Assembly: GCF_000519085.1 (NCBI RefSeq)
Contig: NZ_KI912577.1
Coordinates: 2,898,632 to 2,962,631 of the forward strand
Length of the DNA: 64,000 bases
Direction: 5' to 3'
Origin: Methylobacterium sp. 10
GTDB taxonomy: Bacteria; Pseudomonadota; Alphaproteobacteria; Rhizobiales; Beijerinckiaceae
Shown: positions 21,989 through 30,224 of the stretch, one piece after another
Position numbering within the stretch: position 1 is the stretch's first letter
Layout of the letters: every line of letters starts with the position of its first letter
Position numbers and translations under genes: made by a program
Notes under the pieces: generated by a model
Told to the model about the DNA's origin: nothing
Seen by the model: only the letters and a program-made list of their open reading frames with translations
Databases searched by the model: none

Positions 21989-22555
21989 GTGAAGGTGATC
22001 GCCTCTACGCTCCGCAAGGGCAACGTCGTCGACAAGGACGGCAAGCTCTACGTCATCCTGACGGTGGAGAACATCCACCCCGGCAAGGGCACTCCCGTAA
22101 CGCAGCTCGACATGCGCCGCATCACCGACGGAGTGAAGGTGTCCGAGCGCTACCGCACCACCGAATCGGTGGAACGCGCCTTCGTGGAGGACCGTGAGCA
22201 CACCTTCCTGTACGAGGATGGTGAGGGCTACCACTTCATGAACCCCGAGAACTACGATCAGGTCGCGGTGCCCAAGGACGTCGTCGGCAGCGCCGCGCCC
22301 TACCTGCAGGAGGGCATGAAGGTGATGCTGGCCTCGCATAACGACGTGCCGCTCACGATCGAACTGCCCCAGCGCGTCACCCTCGAGATCACCGAGACCG
22401 AGCCGGCGATGAAGGGCCAGACGGCCTCCTCCTCCTACAAGCCGGCGATCCTGTCCAACGGCGTGCGCACCGCCGTGCCGCCGCATGTGGCGGTGGGCAC
22501 CCGCGTGGTCATCCTGACGGAAGACGGTTCCTACGTGGAACGCGCCAAGGATTGA
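21989..22555 (+). CDS. efp: Translation elongation factor P
   Basis: Relieves ribosome stalling at polyproline. The 188-aa three-domain protein has the exact E. coli length. The modified loop HPGKGTP carries Lys33, equivalent to E. coli Lys34, the EpmA target. The GTG start at 21989 sits about 9 nt after CAGGAT; no better ATG gives the family N-terminus. EpmA and EpmB are adjacent and divergent. An intrinsic terminator follows. Confidence 0.97.
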   Translation: MKVIASTLRKGNVVDKDGKLYVILTVENIHPGKGTPVTQLDMRRITDGVKVSERYRTTESVERAFVEDREHTFLYEDGEGYHFMNPENYDQVAVPKDVVGSAAPYLQEGMKVMLASHNDVPLTIELPQRVTLEITETEPAMKGQTASSSYKPAILSNGVRTAVPPHVAVGTRVVILTEDGSYVERAKD

Positions 22556-22610
22556 GATTCGGGGATCATTGAGCTTGTTAGTTGATCGAGGCTCATGGAT
22601 CGAAAGCTTG

Positions 22611-22647
22611 GGCACCCGCTTCCCTGGTGAGGCGGGTGCCTTTCGTT
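22611..22647 (+). terminator. Intrinsic terminator after efp
   Basis: Perfect 9-bp stem GGCACCCGC / GCGGGTGCC (22611-22619, 22632-22640), followed by TTTCGTT. It lies 55 bp past the efp stop and also separates the convergent DUF1624 gene. Confidence 0.85.
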
Positions 22648-22657
22648 CAAGACGACC

Positions 22658-23695
22658 TCACGGTGATACAGCTGGACCGTCGGCCGTGTCGTAACAAGAT
22701 TGGGACAGAGCCTGGGCCTTCGCCCGCTCCTCCACGGTAAAGCCCCGCCCCTTGATCGCCCACAGATTTTCGCGTTGGAGGGCATCGGCGACGCAGCGGG
22801 CGGCCACCCGACATGTCTGCGCATTGCCCCCGGTCGCCTCGCACTGCGTGCGGTAATCCTGACGGAAGGCGACGAGACCGGCCTTCGGATGCGGACCGGT
22901 CACGGTCACGACGCCCGTCAGCAGAGCGAGCAGAAGCGGCTGGTGCACGAGATACACCGCGAGGCTGTGGCGCCCGGCCAGGGCCAGCCCCCGCGAGGCG
23001 AGCGATCCCGGCCGCCACTGCGACAGACCACTGCGCAGGAAGGCCGGCAGCCCGAGCCGCGCTGATGCGAGCCCCAAGAGAACCAGCCCGAACCAGGGAA
23101 ACAGCGGCACGTAATCGTTGGTGCGGGGCGGCAGCGTGCCGAGGCCGAGGAAACTCAGGATTGGGTCGTCGAAGACGGCGAGGTGATAATCCGGGTTCGC
23201 CATCACGGCCGGCGTGGCCAGGACGACGATGCCGACCACCAGAGCCGCCACCGGCGAGACCCGCAGGAACGGCACGGCGAGCACGCTCGATACGGCGATG
23301 CAGTGCAGGATGCCGAAGAAGATATAGCTGTCCGGAAAGGCATAGAGCGTCGCCGCCGTGATGAGGAGGGCGGCGATGCCGATCCGCGCGAGCCGCAGGA
23401 GGAACGCGCGGGGCCGGAGGCCATCCCGATTCATCAGGACGAGGCCGATGCCGACGAGCACGAGGAACGAGCCGGCGATGAGATGGGCCGCGACCTTGCC
23501 CAGCGGCGCCAGGGCGTAGTTCTCTGGCGTGAGCGCCAGATATCCGAGATCCCAGGTGGTGTGGTAGGCGGCCATCGCCACGAGGGCGACGCCGCGCGCC
23601 ACATCGATGAGGTCGAACCGCCGTGTCTCGCGGAATCGGGCGGCGGATTGTGGCGCTTCGGAACCGGCGACGGGGCTCGCCGTCGAAGCGCTCAT
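22658..23695 (-). CDS. DUF1624 / heparan-alpha-glucosaminide acetyltransferase-like membrane protein
   Basis: 345-aa polytopic protein with about 8 hydrophobic segments. The N-terminal RFDLIDVARGVALVAMAAYH pattern is typical of DUF1624 and acyltransferase-like membrane proteins. The conserved His near residue 45 and GRHSLAVYLVHQP near the C-terminal helices fit the family. A soluble Cys-containing tail of about 70 residues follows the last helix. The function is unknown; transmembrane O- or N-acetylation of sugars is the family hypothesis. Confidence 0.85.
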   Translation of the reverse strand: MSASTASPVAGSEAPQSAARFRETRRFDLIDVARGVALVAMAAYHTTWDLGYLALTPENYALAPLGKVAAHLIAGSFLVLVGIGLVLMNRDGLRPRAFLLRLARIGIAALLITAATLYAFPDSYIFFGILHCIAVSSVLAVPFLRVSPVAALVVGIVVLATPAVMANPDYHLAVFDDPILSFLGLGTLPPRTNDYVPLFPWFGLVLLGLASARLGLPAFLRSGLSQWRPGSLASRGLALAGRHSLAVYLVHQPLLLALLTGVVTVTGPHPKAGLVAFRQDYRTQCEATGGNAQTCRVAARCVADALQRENLWAIKGRGFTVEERAKAQALSQSCYDTADGPAVSP

Positions 23696-24116
23696 GCGCC
23701 CGGCCTCGGATGGGGGGGCCGTTTGAACCGGTGCGAGGAGCGCGGGCGGAGCGAAGGCCCGACCCCGGAAAGGACTGTCTGGATCATCCGCGTTGGCTAT
23801 CGCCGGTCACGAGCCCGACGCAAGGGCACTGCCAATCGCGGCATCATCCGTTCGCTTCGGCGCGGTGAACACATGCAGGGCTTTTCCCGAAGGTGATGAC
23901 GACCGATCGTGATCGGCCGGAACACGATCCGGCCCTTGGCCCAGAGAGGATTCAGCCCCGGCGCCACCTCCAGGACGGTTTGTTGCGCCCAAGCCGATAT
24001 GCTGAAGAATGTATCAATCGCCGCAGTCGATGTCGGTCAAACGGGCTTCCGCCGGGTTGTGACTTTGTTAATCTGTGGTGCGGATCGCGAGGCGTGATTC
24101 GGTGTGGGTTGCTTAC
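23696..24116. other. 421-bp region without a gene
   Basis: Between the divergent DUF1624 and cold-shock genes. Short open frames here have poor coding character. The last 150 bp is less GC-rich and may be a long leader of the cold-shock gene, as is common in that family. I see no clear promoter box. Confidence 0.5.
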
Positions 24117-24734
24117 ATGTCGGACGATGTCGGATCAGGCCCGCATGGGCTTCACGCCTCGGGAGAATCGGTCAACGGCCGAAGCACCGATCTCGCCGAC
24201 GGAGAGGTGCTGCGCCCCCTCGACCTCGTGGAGGTTTCGGGACGCATCAAGTGGTTCGACGTCTCGAAAGGGTTCGGCTTCATCCTGCCGGACGATGGCT
24301 CCGCCGACGTGCTGGTTCACATCACCTGCCTTCGTCGCGATGGATATCAGGCAGCGAGCGAGGGCGCACGGATCGTGGTGGAAGCCACCGAGCGGCCGCG
24401 GGGCTGGCAGGCTTTCCGGGTGATCTCCCTCGACCAGTCGACGGCGACGCATCCGTCCGAACTCCCGATGCCCCGCACCCATGTGAGCGTCACGGCGACG
24501 AGCGGGCTCGAGACGGCCGTGGTGAAGTGGTTCAACCGCCTGCGCGGGTTCGGCTTCCTCAGCCGTGGCGACGGCTCTCCCGACATCTTCGTCCATATGG
24601 AGACGTTGCGTCGCTATGGAATCGCCGAACTGAAGCCCGGCGAGACCGTTCTCGTTCGGTACGGCGACGGTTCGAAGGGCAAGATGGCGGCCGAGGTTCG
24701 GCTTCTGGACGGCGCGCCGCCTGCCTCCCACTGA
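24117..24734 (+). CDS. Tandem cold-shock-domain protein
   Basis: 205-aa protein with two cold-shock domains. CSD1 (about 42-105) contains [13 protein letters not shown] and VLVHI; CSD2 (about 135-200) contains [13 protein letters not shown] and IFVHM. These are the RNP1 and RNP2 RNA-binding motifs. A low-complexity N-terminus and a roughly 30-residue linker join them. Double-CSD proteins are typical of Rhizobiales and bind single-stranded nucleic acid. The DUF192 gene follows 12 bp downstream, probably cotranscribed. Confidence 0.9.
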   Translation: MSDDVGSGPHGLHASGESVNGRSTDLADGEVLRPLDLVEVSGRIKWFDVSKGFGFILPDDGSADVLVHITCLRRDGYQAASEGARIVVEATERPRGWQAFRVISLDQSTATHPSELPMPRTHVSVTATSGLETAVVKWFNRLRGFGFLSRGDGSPDIFVHMETLRRYGIAELKPGETVLVRYGDGSKGKMAAEVRLLDGAPPASH

Positions 24735-24746
24735 CGGAATGACCAC

Positions 24747-25232
24747 GTGACACCGTTCCACGACGCTCGCTCGTTGGCGCCTCTGCGCGCGCTCCTGATC
24801 CTGGTGACGATCTTGGCCGGCCTCGGTGCCGCCACGGCCCAGGAGCTTCTTGTGACGGAGCCACTGGAGATCACCGGCAGGGGCGCACGGCACAGTTTCT
24901 CCGTCGAGGTGATGCGCGACGACGAATCGCGCTCGCGCGGCCTGATGTTCCGTCGCTCGATGCCGCCCGAACACGGCATGCTGTTTGACTTCCAGAAAGT
25001 CGAACGTGTCGCCATGTGGATGAAGAACACCTACCTGCCCCTCGACATGCTCTTCATCCGGCCCGACGGAAGCATCGCCCGGGTTGCTACGAATACCGAA
25101 CCCTTGTCGACCAAGGTCATCACTTCGGGCGAACCTGTGCTGGCGGTGCTGGAACTCAATGCCGGCACGACGGCGAAGCTTGGCATCAAAGCAGGGGACC
25201 GGGTCGAGCATAGGATGTTCGGATCGCGCTGA
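24747..25232 (+). CDS. Secreted DUF192 protein
   Basis: 161-aa protein with a signal peptide (hydrophobic about 15-30, cleavage near AQE) and a DUF192 domain. RGLMFRRSMP, HGMLFDF, VAMWMKNTYLPLDMLFI and the C-terminal GIKAGDRV are the family signatures. The function is unknown. The GTG start at 24747 lies 12 bp after the cold-shock gene. Confidence 0.9.
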   Translation: MTPFHDARSLAPLRALLILVTILAGLGAATAQELLVTEPLEITGRGARHSFSVEVMRDDESRSRGLMFRRSMPPEHGMLFDFQKVERVAMWMKNTYLPLDMLFIRPDGSIARVATNTEPLSTKVITSGEPVLAVLELNAGTTAKLGIKAGDRVEHRMFGSR

Positions 25233-25293
25233 ACCTAGCGAATCGGCCCTCCTTAACCGCTGGCCTGACGCGAACACAGCGTGAACAAGTGGC

Positions 25294-25322
25294 TTGACGT
25301 CAGTTCCGTTTCCTACCTATGT
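25294..25322 (+). promoter_or_regulatory. Sigma70-type promoter
   Basis: TTGACG (25294-25299), 17-bp spacer, CTATGT (25317-25322). This is the clearest housekeeping promoter in the window, predicting a leader of about 60 nt before the ATG at 25390. Confidence 0.65.
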
Positions 25323-25389
25323 TCCCTCATTGTTCCAGACGCGAGCGAGCCTGAATCGGCGCGCTCCTCCACGATGGCAGGGGAACCGG

Positions 25390-25851
25390 ATGATTGACCT
25401 CAATGCGTCAGGCGACGATGTGGTCCTGTTCGAGAACGCCGACTGGCGCGTGATCGCGGATGGTCTGGAGCATCGCGAGACCGGATATTTCATCGCGCGC
25501 GACGGTCTGGGTCGGAGCTCCGAGACCGGCCTGTGGGAATGGCCGCTCCATCTCGCGGAGAAGAGCTGGTGCTCCCTGCGCCCGTTCCGTGAGGCGTTCC
25601 TGGCAGCCGCCGATCTGTTCGACGTGGCGCGCGACGAGGCGCTGGTACAATCCTTCGTCACCGGCTTCGGTCTCCGGATGGGGCAGGGCGGTCAGCCCGG
25701 CGGCGAGAGCTTCACCAAGCTGGCGGAACTGGTGCGTCCGAAATCCATCGCCCGGCGGCGGCATGCCCCGACGGATAACCGTCCGTCCCCGCATCGCAAG
25801 GGCGCCGGACGGAAGGACGAGGCCGAGATGGTGCGCGCGGCCCTGTCCTGA
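25390..25851 (+). CDS. Conserved hypothetical protein
   Basis: 153-aa protein without recognised domains. The N-terminal part looks beta-rich, with aromatic residues (WRVIADGLEHRETGYFI, LWEWPLHLAEKSW). The C-terminal 30 residues are basic and likely disordered (SIARRRHAPTDNRPSPHRKG). The start at ATG 25390 sits behind a clear sigma70-like promoter. A DNA- or RNA-binding tail is possible but speculative. Confidence 0.72.
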   Translation: MIDLNASGDDVVLFENADWRVIADGLEHRETGYFIARDGLGRSSETGLWEWPLHLAEKSWCSLRPFREAFLAAADLFDVARDEALVQSFVTGFGLRMGQGGQPGGESFTKLAELVRPKSIARRRHAPTDNRPSPHRKGAGRKDEAEMVRAALS

Positions 25852-25921
25852 CGTGACCTCTCCCTGTGACGCCCTAGTTCCCTGAAGGCGCTTCGTACGG
25901 CGCCGGGCAGGAGAGCATCCC

Positions 25922-26821
25922 ATGGGCGATCACGAGACGGACAAGGACCAGCGGAACAGGGGCTTGGGCGGCCTCGATGGGCTCGTGGTCCCGCCCTTCT
26001 CGCGGCGGGGCTTCGTCATGACGAGCCTCATCGCCGGGTTCACCCTGGCCGAGGCGAATGCGCAGGCGCAGGTGGTCACGACGGATGCGGCAGGTCTCGT
26101 AGCCGGCGAGGTGAAGATCCCGGCCGCCGACGGGCCGATGCCGGGTTACCGGGCGATGCCCGAGGGAGCGGGTCCGTTTCCCCTGATCCTCGTTATCGAA
26201 GAGATCTTCGGGGTTCACGAATACATCAAGGACGTCTGCCGCCGTCTGGCCAAGGCCGGCTATTGTGCGGTCGCGCCCGAACTCTACGCGCGGCAGGACG
26301 ATCTCTCGGCGATGACGGACGTGAAGGCGATCGTCCGCGACGTCATCCTGAAGACGCCGGATGCACAGTGGATTGCGGATCTCGACGCCGCAGCTTCCTG
26401 GGCCGTTGCCGATTCGAAGGCCGACGCGGGGCGGATCGGTACGATGGGGTGGTGCCGCGGAGGACGCGGGGCGTGGCTCTACGCGGCGCACAGACGCGAC
26501 CTGAAGGCAGCGGTGGCGTGGTACGGCCCCCTTGGCGGCGACCGCACGGACCTTCAGCCCAAAACGGCGGGGGACGTGGCCACCGATCTCCATGCACCGC
26601 TCCTTGCCATCTACGGCGGCGCCGATACGGGCATCCCCGTGGCCAGTGTCGAGGAAGCCCGTGACCGGGCGAACGCCGCAGGGCGCAGCGTCGAACTCGT
26701 CATCTTCCCGGAAGCACCGCACGGGTTTCACGCCGATTACCGGCCGAGCTATCGCAAGGACAGCGCCGAGCAGGGTTGGAACCGCGCGCTGGCGTTCCTC
26801 AAAAGCCACGGGGTCGAGTAA
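25922..26821 (+). CDS. Tat-exported dienelactone hydrolase family protein
   Basis: 299-aa alpha/beta hydrolase. Cys178 in GWCRGG is the nucleophile typical of dienelactone hydrolases, with Asp235 (YGGAD) and His267 (PHGFH) completing the triad. A long N-terminus contains SRRGFVMTSLIAG (residues 27-39), a twin-arginine signal, so export of the folded enzyme is predicted. Typical relatives hydrolyse cyclic esters; the true substrate is unknown. Confidence 0.9.
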   Translation: MGDHETDKDQRNRGLGGLDGLVVPPFSRRGFVMTSLIAGFTLAEANAQAQVVTTDAAGLVAGEVKIPAADGPMPGYRAMPEGAGPFPLILVIEEIFGVHEYIKDVCRRLAKAGYCAVAPELYARQDDLSAMTDVKAIVRDVILKTPDAQWIADLDAAASWAVADSKADAGRIGTMGWCRGGRGAWLYAAHRRDLKAAVAWYGPLGGDRTDLQPKTAGDVATDLHAPLLAIYGGADTGIPVASVEEARDRANAAGRSVELVIFPEAPHGFHADYRPSYRKDSAEQGWNRALAFLKSHGVE

Positions 26822-27057
26822 ATCGTACCGCGGTGTGCCGGCGCGAAGAACGGCTCGACAGGGCTATCCGGCATCTCCCATGAATGCGTTCCCTCTGCTA
26901 GAATTGAGAAACCCGTACATTGATCATAATTCCGCGGCGCAAACCCGTCGAAATTCATGATCCGAGCGCTGGATCGACACATTGACGGGCATGACAACAT
27001 AGCGTTGCTGAGGTGGCGGCCGATGCGGCCGCCAGCCCTGAAGAGCGTTCCGGACCC

Positions 27058-27492
27058 ATGAGTGCTGTGAATCCATCCGGCGCGAAACCAGTGATCCTCG
27101 TCGTCGAGGACGAGCCCGACGAGCGGTTCCTCGCGGCCGCGTTACTGGAAGAGACCGGCTTCAGCGTCATCGAGGCGGAAACCGCCGAGCGAGCCTTGGC
27201 GATCTTGAACGAGAAGGACGGCGCGGTGAGCGTGGTCTTTTCCGATGTGCGCACCCCCGGTCCCATCGGCGGTTTCGAGCTCGCCCGGATCATCGGCGTC
27301 ACCTGGCCCCGCGTGCGGGTTCTGCTGACCTCCGGCGATGCCGGCGATCAGCCGAGCGACCTGCGGGTTTCCGCGACCTTCATCCCGAAGCCGTGGCGGG
27401 CATCGGACATTCTGGCCTGGGTCGAGGAGGCTTCAGGCCGCACGCCCGAGCAAGGTCCAGGCATCGACAGGATCGGCGGCAACACCCCCTGA
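27058..27492 (+). CDS. Single-domain response regulator
   Basis: 144-aa receiver domain without an output domain. Acidic pocket Glu17-Asp18, phospho-acceptor Asp63 (FSDVRTPG), a TSG switch residue near 91, and Lys111 (IPKPW) are all present. It likely relays phosphate or binds a partner protein, like CheY or FixJ-N types. The next gene encodes a NepR-like small protein. The ATG at 27058 is chosen; a GTG at 27013 would add 15 residues. Confidence 0.9.
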   Translation: MSAVNPSGAKPVILVVEDEPDERFLAAALLEETGFSVIEAETAERALAILNEKDGAVSVVFSDVRTPGPIGGFELARIIGVTWPRVRVLLTSGDAGDQPSDLRVSATFIPKPWRASDILAWVEEASGRTPEQGPGIDRIGGNTP

Positions 27493-27532
27493 TGGGTGTT
27501 CGGTCGGTGACCAAAATTATCATATTTTAAAA

Positions 27533-27557
27533 GGAAACTTCTTCGGCTCCAGCCGTT
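27533..27557 (+). promoter_or_regulatory. EcfG-like (general stress response) promoter candidate
   Basis: GGAAA (27533-27537), 16-bp spacer, CGTT (27554-27557). The alphaproteobacterial general-stress consensus is GGAAC-N16/17-CGTT, so this is one mismatch away. It lies 46 bp before the NepR-like start, in an AT-rich stretch. Confidence 0.45.
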
Positions 27558-27603
27558 GGTCCATCGGTCCATGATTGATGGAACCTGACTGCACGAGCTT
27601 CAA

Positions 27604-27813
27604 ATGAGCACCGCCGCTACTATGACCATGGCCAATATTAGTCGATCCGGCCAATCGTATACAGTCTACTCAGAGTCGAGGATGATGCAGAATGTCGGCG
27701 ACAATCTGCGCACGCTGTACAGTGAGATCATCGACAATTCCATGCCCGAGGAACTGCTTCGTCTGGCAGCCGTCATCGATGACAGGCGCAATGCCGGGGC
27801 CGCGACGCGATAG
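27604..27813 (+). CDS. Small NepR-like anti-sigma factor homologue
   Basis: 69-aa protein. Residues 31-59 (VGDNLRTLYSEI then SMPEELLRLAAVID) match the NepR pattern G-x-x-L-R-x-x-Y-x-x-I ... P-x-x-L-x-x-L. The canonical EPVPDRF is changed to NSMPEEL. NepR sequesters sigma-EcfG and is itself titrated by phosphorylated PhyR. Methylobacteria carry several NepR-like paralogues. No EcfG or PhyR gene is adjacent. The assignment rests on this short motif. Confidence 0.55.
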   Translation: MSTAATMTMANISRSGQSYTVYSESRMMQNVGDNLRTLYSEIIDNSMPEELLRLAAVIDDRRNAGAATR

Positions 27814-27971
27814 GGCGAAGCTTCTCTCGTTGTGATCCGGATCGTACCATTGGTGCGGCCTGAATGACGCAATCCGTCAGGACTTGGTGGGAGACCGGGA
27901 TCGCCTCGCCTTCATCGCCCAAAACCTGATATTCCGGACGCGCCCCTCCGGATCGATCTGACGAGCCCGTC

Positions 27972-29153
27972 ATGCGTTTGAAAGCCTGCCTCGTTCTCGG
28001 CGCGTCGCTTGTCGTCGCGTCGTTGTGCGAACCGGTCCTCGGCGCGACACCGCCCAATCAGCCCGCCGAAGGCCCGGGCGGGGTCGGAGACCGCTCCGTT
28101 TCCATCGTGAAGCGGGCGCTCGGGCGACCCAGTGCGGCAACCTTCGTATTTCACGCGGCCGGCGCGGCGCCAGCGGAAGGGCGACCCGTCGTCGTTTTCC
28201 TCCACGCCTGGGGTTCGCCCAACCCGCAGCCTTATGGGGCATGGATCGATCACCTCGCCAGAGCCGGGTATCTCGTCGTGTTTCCCCGCTTCCAGGAGAT
28301 CAACCGGACGAGGCCGGCGGATGCCACCGGCAATGCCGAGAAGCTGGTGAAGGCCGCCCTCGCGGATCTCGGGACCGACCCCGATGCCAAGCCCGACGTG
28401 AAGCGCGTCGCCTTGATCGGCCACCTCGCGGGCGCACCGATCGCGGCCAACCTCGCCGCCGATGCCGGGGATGCAGGCCTGCCGGTGCCTCGCCTCGTCT
28501 TCGCCATCATGCCGGGCGGGATCGCGAGCGATGCCAAATCCAGGGGCGTCGTTTTGCGCGACCTGTCGAAGATCGATCCCGAAACCCTGGTCGTCACCGT
28601 CATCGGCGACCGGGATGCCCGCGCCGCCGACCTTGCTGCCAGACGCCTCCTGCGCGAAGCGAGTGCCGTGGCGCCCGAGCGCAAGCTTTTCATCCGCGCG
28701 CTCTCCGACGATCACGGCTTCCCTTCGCTTACGGCGACATTGACCTCGCCGGGTGCCGTAGACACCGCCTATGACGGGGGTGCCATCAAGCTGCCACCGG
28801 AGCCCCCGAAGGACCCCAAGCAGCCGCCGGCCCCATTCAAATGGTCGGCCGACATGTCGTTGACCGGCGAACAGACGACGCTGCTGGCTCAGCTCAACAA
28901 TTCCCGTGCGGACAGCCTCGACTATCTCGCCTACTGGAAGACGTTCGATCTGGCAGCGGCCGCAGCGTTCGGCGGGGATCCGACCAGCCTCAAGGCCAAT
29001 CCGCGTCTTAGCGACATGGAGCGCTGGAGCGACGGCTGGCCGGTGAAACGTCTCGCCGTGGAAACGCCCCGCGCCGCGCGAGTGGCCGCGCCGGCCGCCC
29101 CTGTGCCTGCTTCCGGCGCACAGCCCAAGCCGAAGCCCGCGCGCCGCCCCTGA
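27972..29153 (+). CDS. Secreted alpha/beta-hydrolase-like protein with altered nucleophile
   Basis: 393-aa protein with a signal peptide (cleavage near LGA-TP). The hydrolase-like core (about 45-260) has VVVFLHAWG as the oxyanion strand and VALIGHLAGAPIAANLA at the nucleophile elbow. The elbow reads G-H-L-A-G, so the expected Ser, Cys or Asp is Leu. The DDHGF segment may hold the former catalytic His. A Pro/Ala-rich C-terminus follows. It is probably a non-catalytic or repurposed fold. It stands alone, with no obvious operon. Confidence 0.75.
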   Translation: MRLKACLVLGASLVVASLCEPVLGATPPNQPAEGPGGVGDRSVSIVKRALGRPSAATFVFHAAGAAPAEGRPVVVFLHAWGSPNPQPYGAWIDHLARAGYLVVFPRFQEINRTRPADATGNAEKLVKAALADLGTDPDAKPDVKRVALIGHLAGAPIAANLAADAGDAGLPVPRLVFAIMPGGIASDAKSRGVVLRDLSKIDPETLVVTVIGDRDARAADLAARRLLREASAVAPERKLFIRALSDDHGFPSLTATLTSPGAVDTAYDGGAIKLPPEPPKDPKQPPAPFKWSADMSLTGEQTTLLAQLNNSRADSLDYLAYWKTFDLAAAAAFGGDPTSLKANPRLSDMERWSDGWPVKRLAVETPRAARVAAPAAPVPASGAQPKPKPARRP

Positions 29154-29267
29154 TCTCCGTTCCTTCTTGGACGATCGGGCGTTCGCCGGGGCTTGCCTTC
29201 GCGGCGGCTTTTGCCGAAAGCGGGCCGGCTCCCCCTCACGCCTATGATCCGAGCCCGGAAGGTCCCG

Positions 29268-29879
29268 ATGAAGCTGTTCCATTCGCACGTCTCGCCCTTC
29301 GCGCGGAAGGTCATGGCCTGCGCTCATGTCCTGGGCATCGTCGACCGTATCGAGTTGCTGCCGAGCGCCGCGCATCCGGTGAATCGCGACGGCACCATCC
29401 TCGCCCATCACCCCCTGGCGCAGGTGCCGACCCTCCTCGATGACGAGGGTCATGCCCTGGCCGACAGCCGGGTGATCTGCGAATATCTCGATGCCCGCGC
29501 CGGGGGAGGGCTGTTCCCCCCGGCCGGCCCCGCCCGTTGGGCATCGCTCAATGAGCAATCCATCGCCGACGGCATCCTCGATGCGGCCCTGCTGATCCGC
29601 TACGAACTCACGGCCCGCGACGCCTCCGAACGCTCCGTCGCCTGGATGGACGGCCAGGAGGCCAAGATACGAACCGCGCTGGCGACCCTCGACGAACAGG
29701 CGGAAAGCTTCGCGGACCGGGTCGATATCGGGACGATCAGTGTCGCCTGCGCCCTCGGATATCTCGATCTGCGCTTCGCCGAGCTCGGCTGGACGCAGGA
29801 GCATCCGGATCTGGTGGCCTGGTTCATGAGCTTTGCCGCGCACCCCGCCATGGAGGCGACGAAGCCGCCGGCGGCCTGA
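29268..29879 (+). CDS. Glutathione S-transferase
   Basis: 203-aa GST with a thioredoxin-like N-domain (MKLFHSHVSPFARKV, with Ser at the usual catalytic position, and QVPTLLDDEG plus ADSRVICEYLD for glutathione binding). A helical C-domain follows. The class and substrate are unknown. The start ATG 29268 follows GGAAGG. Upstream residues in the open frame are not part of the fold. Confidence 0.92.
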   Translation: MKLFHSHVSPFARKVMACAHVLGIVDRIELLPSAAHPVNRDGTILAHHPLAQVPTLLDDEGHALADSRVICEYLDARAGGGLFPPAGPARWASLNEQSIADGILDAALLIRYELTARDASERSVAWMDGQEAKIRTALATLDEQAESFADRVDIGTISVACALGYLDLRFAELGWTQEHPDLVAWFMSFAAHPAMEATKPPAA

Positions 29880-29953
29880 ACCGGGGATCGTTCGTCGAGG
29901 AAAGCTGGCGCGCGCCTTGCTAGTTCGAAATCCGGTTCTCCGGAGGTCGTGCC

Positions 29954-30187
29954 ATGCCCGATTTCGTCGCCGCCCTGATCACCGCCGCCGCCTTCTGCGC
30001 CGGACTCATGCTACTCAATGTCCTGACGCGTTGGGCGCTTCAGGCACAGATCGCGCCGACGGACCTCGCCGAGAACGGGCTTCTGCAATACGGGCTCGCC
30101 CTCGTGCTCGCCGGATTCACATGGCGACGGGCACTCTCTACGCCGCGGGTCCCGGACGGAAGAGTCCGAACCCGTATCGCCGGGTGA
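29954..30187 (+). CDS. Small membrane protein
   Basis: 77-aa protein with one or two hydrophobic helices (about 5-28 and 45-58) and a basic tail. A strong ribosome site (CGGAGGT) lies 5-7 nt before ATG 29954, which is the main reason to accept it. No family was recognised. Confidence 0.6.
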   Translation: MPDFVAALITAAAFCAGLMLLNVLTRWALQAQIAPTDLAENGLLQYGLALVLAGFTWRRALSTPRVPDGRVRTRIAG

Positions 30188-30224
30188 AACAGCGGCCCGG
30201 ACAGCCCGTTTCGGGCGTTGATCC

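Noticed and set aside
23893-24423. Plus-strand frame overlapping the cold-shock gene
   Set aside because: The cold-shock frame carries conserved RNP motifs; this one does not.
27912-29843. 643-codon minus-strand frame
   Set aside because: Runs antisense across the hydrolase-like and GST genes, both of which have real motifs and starts.
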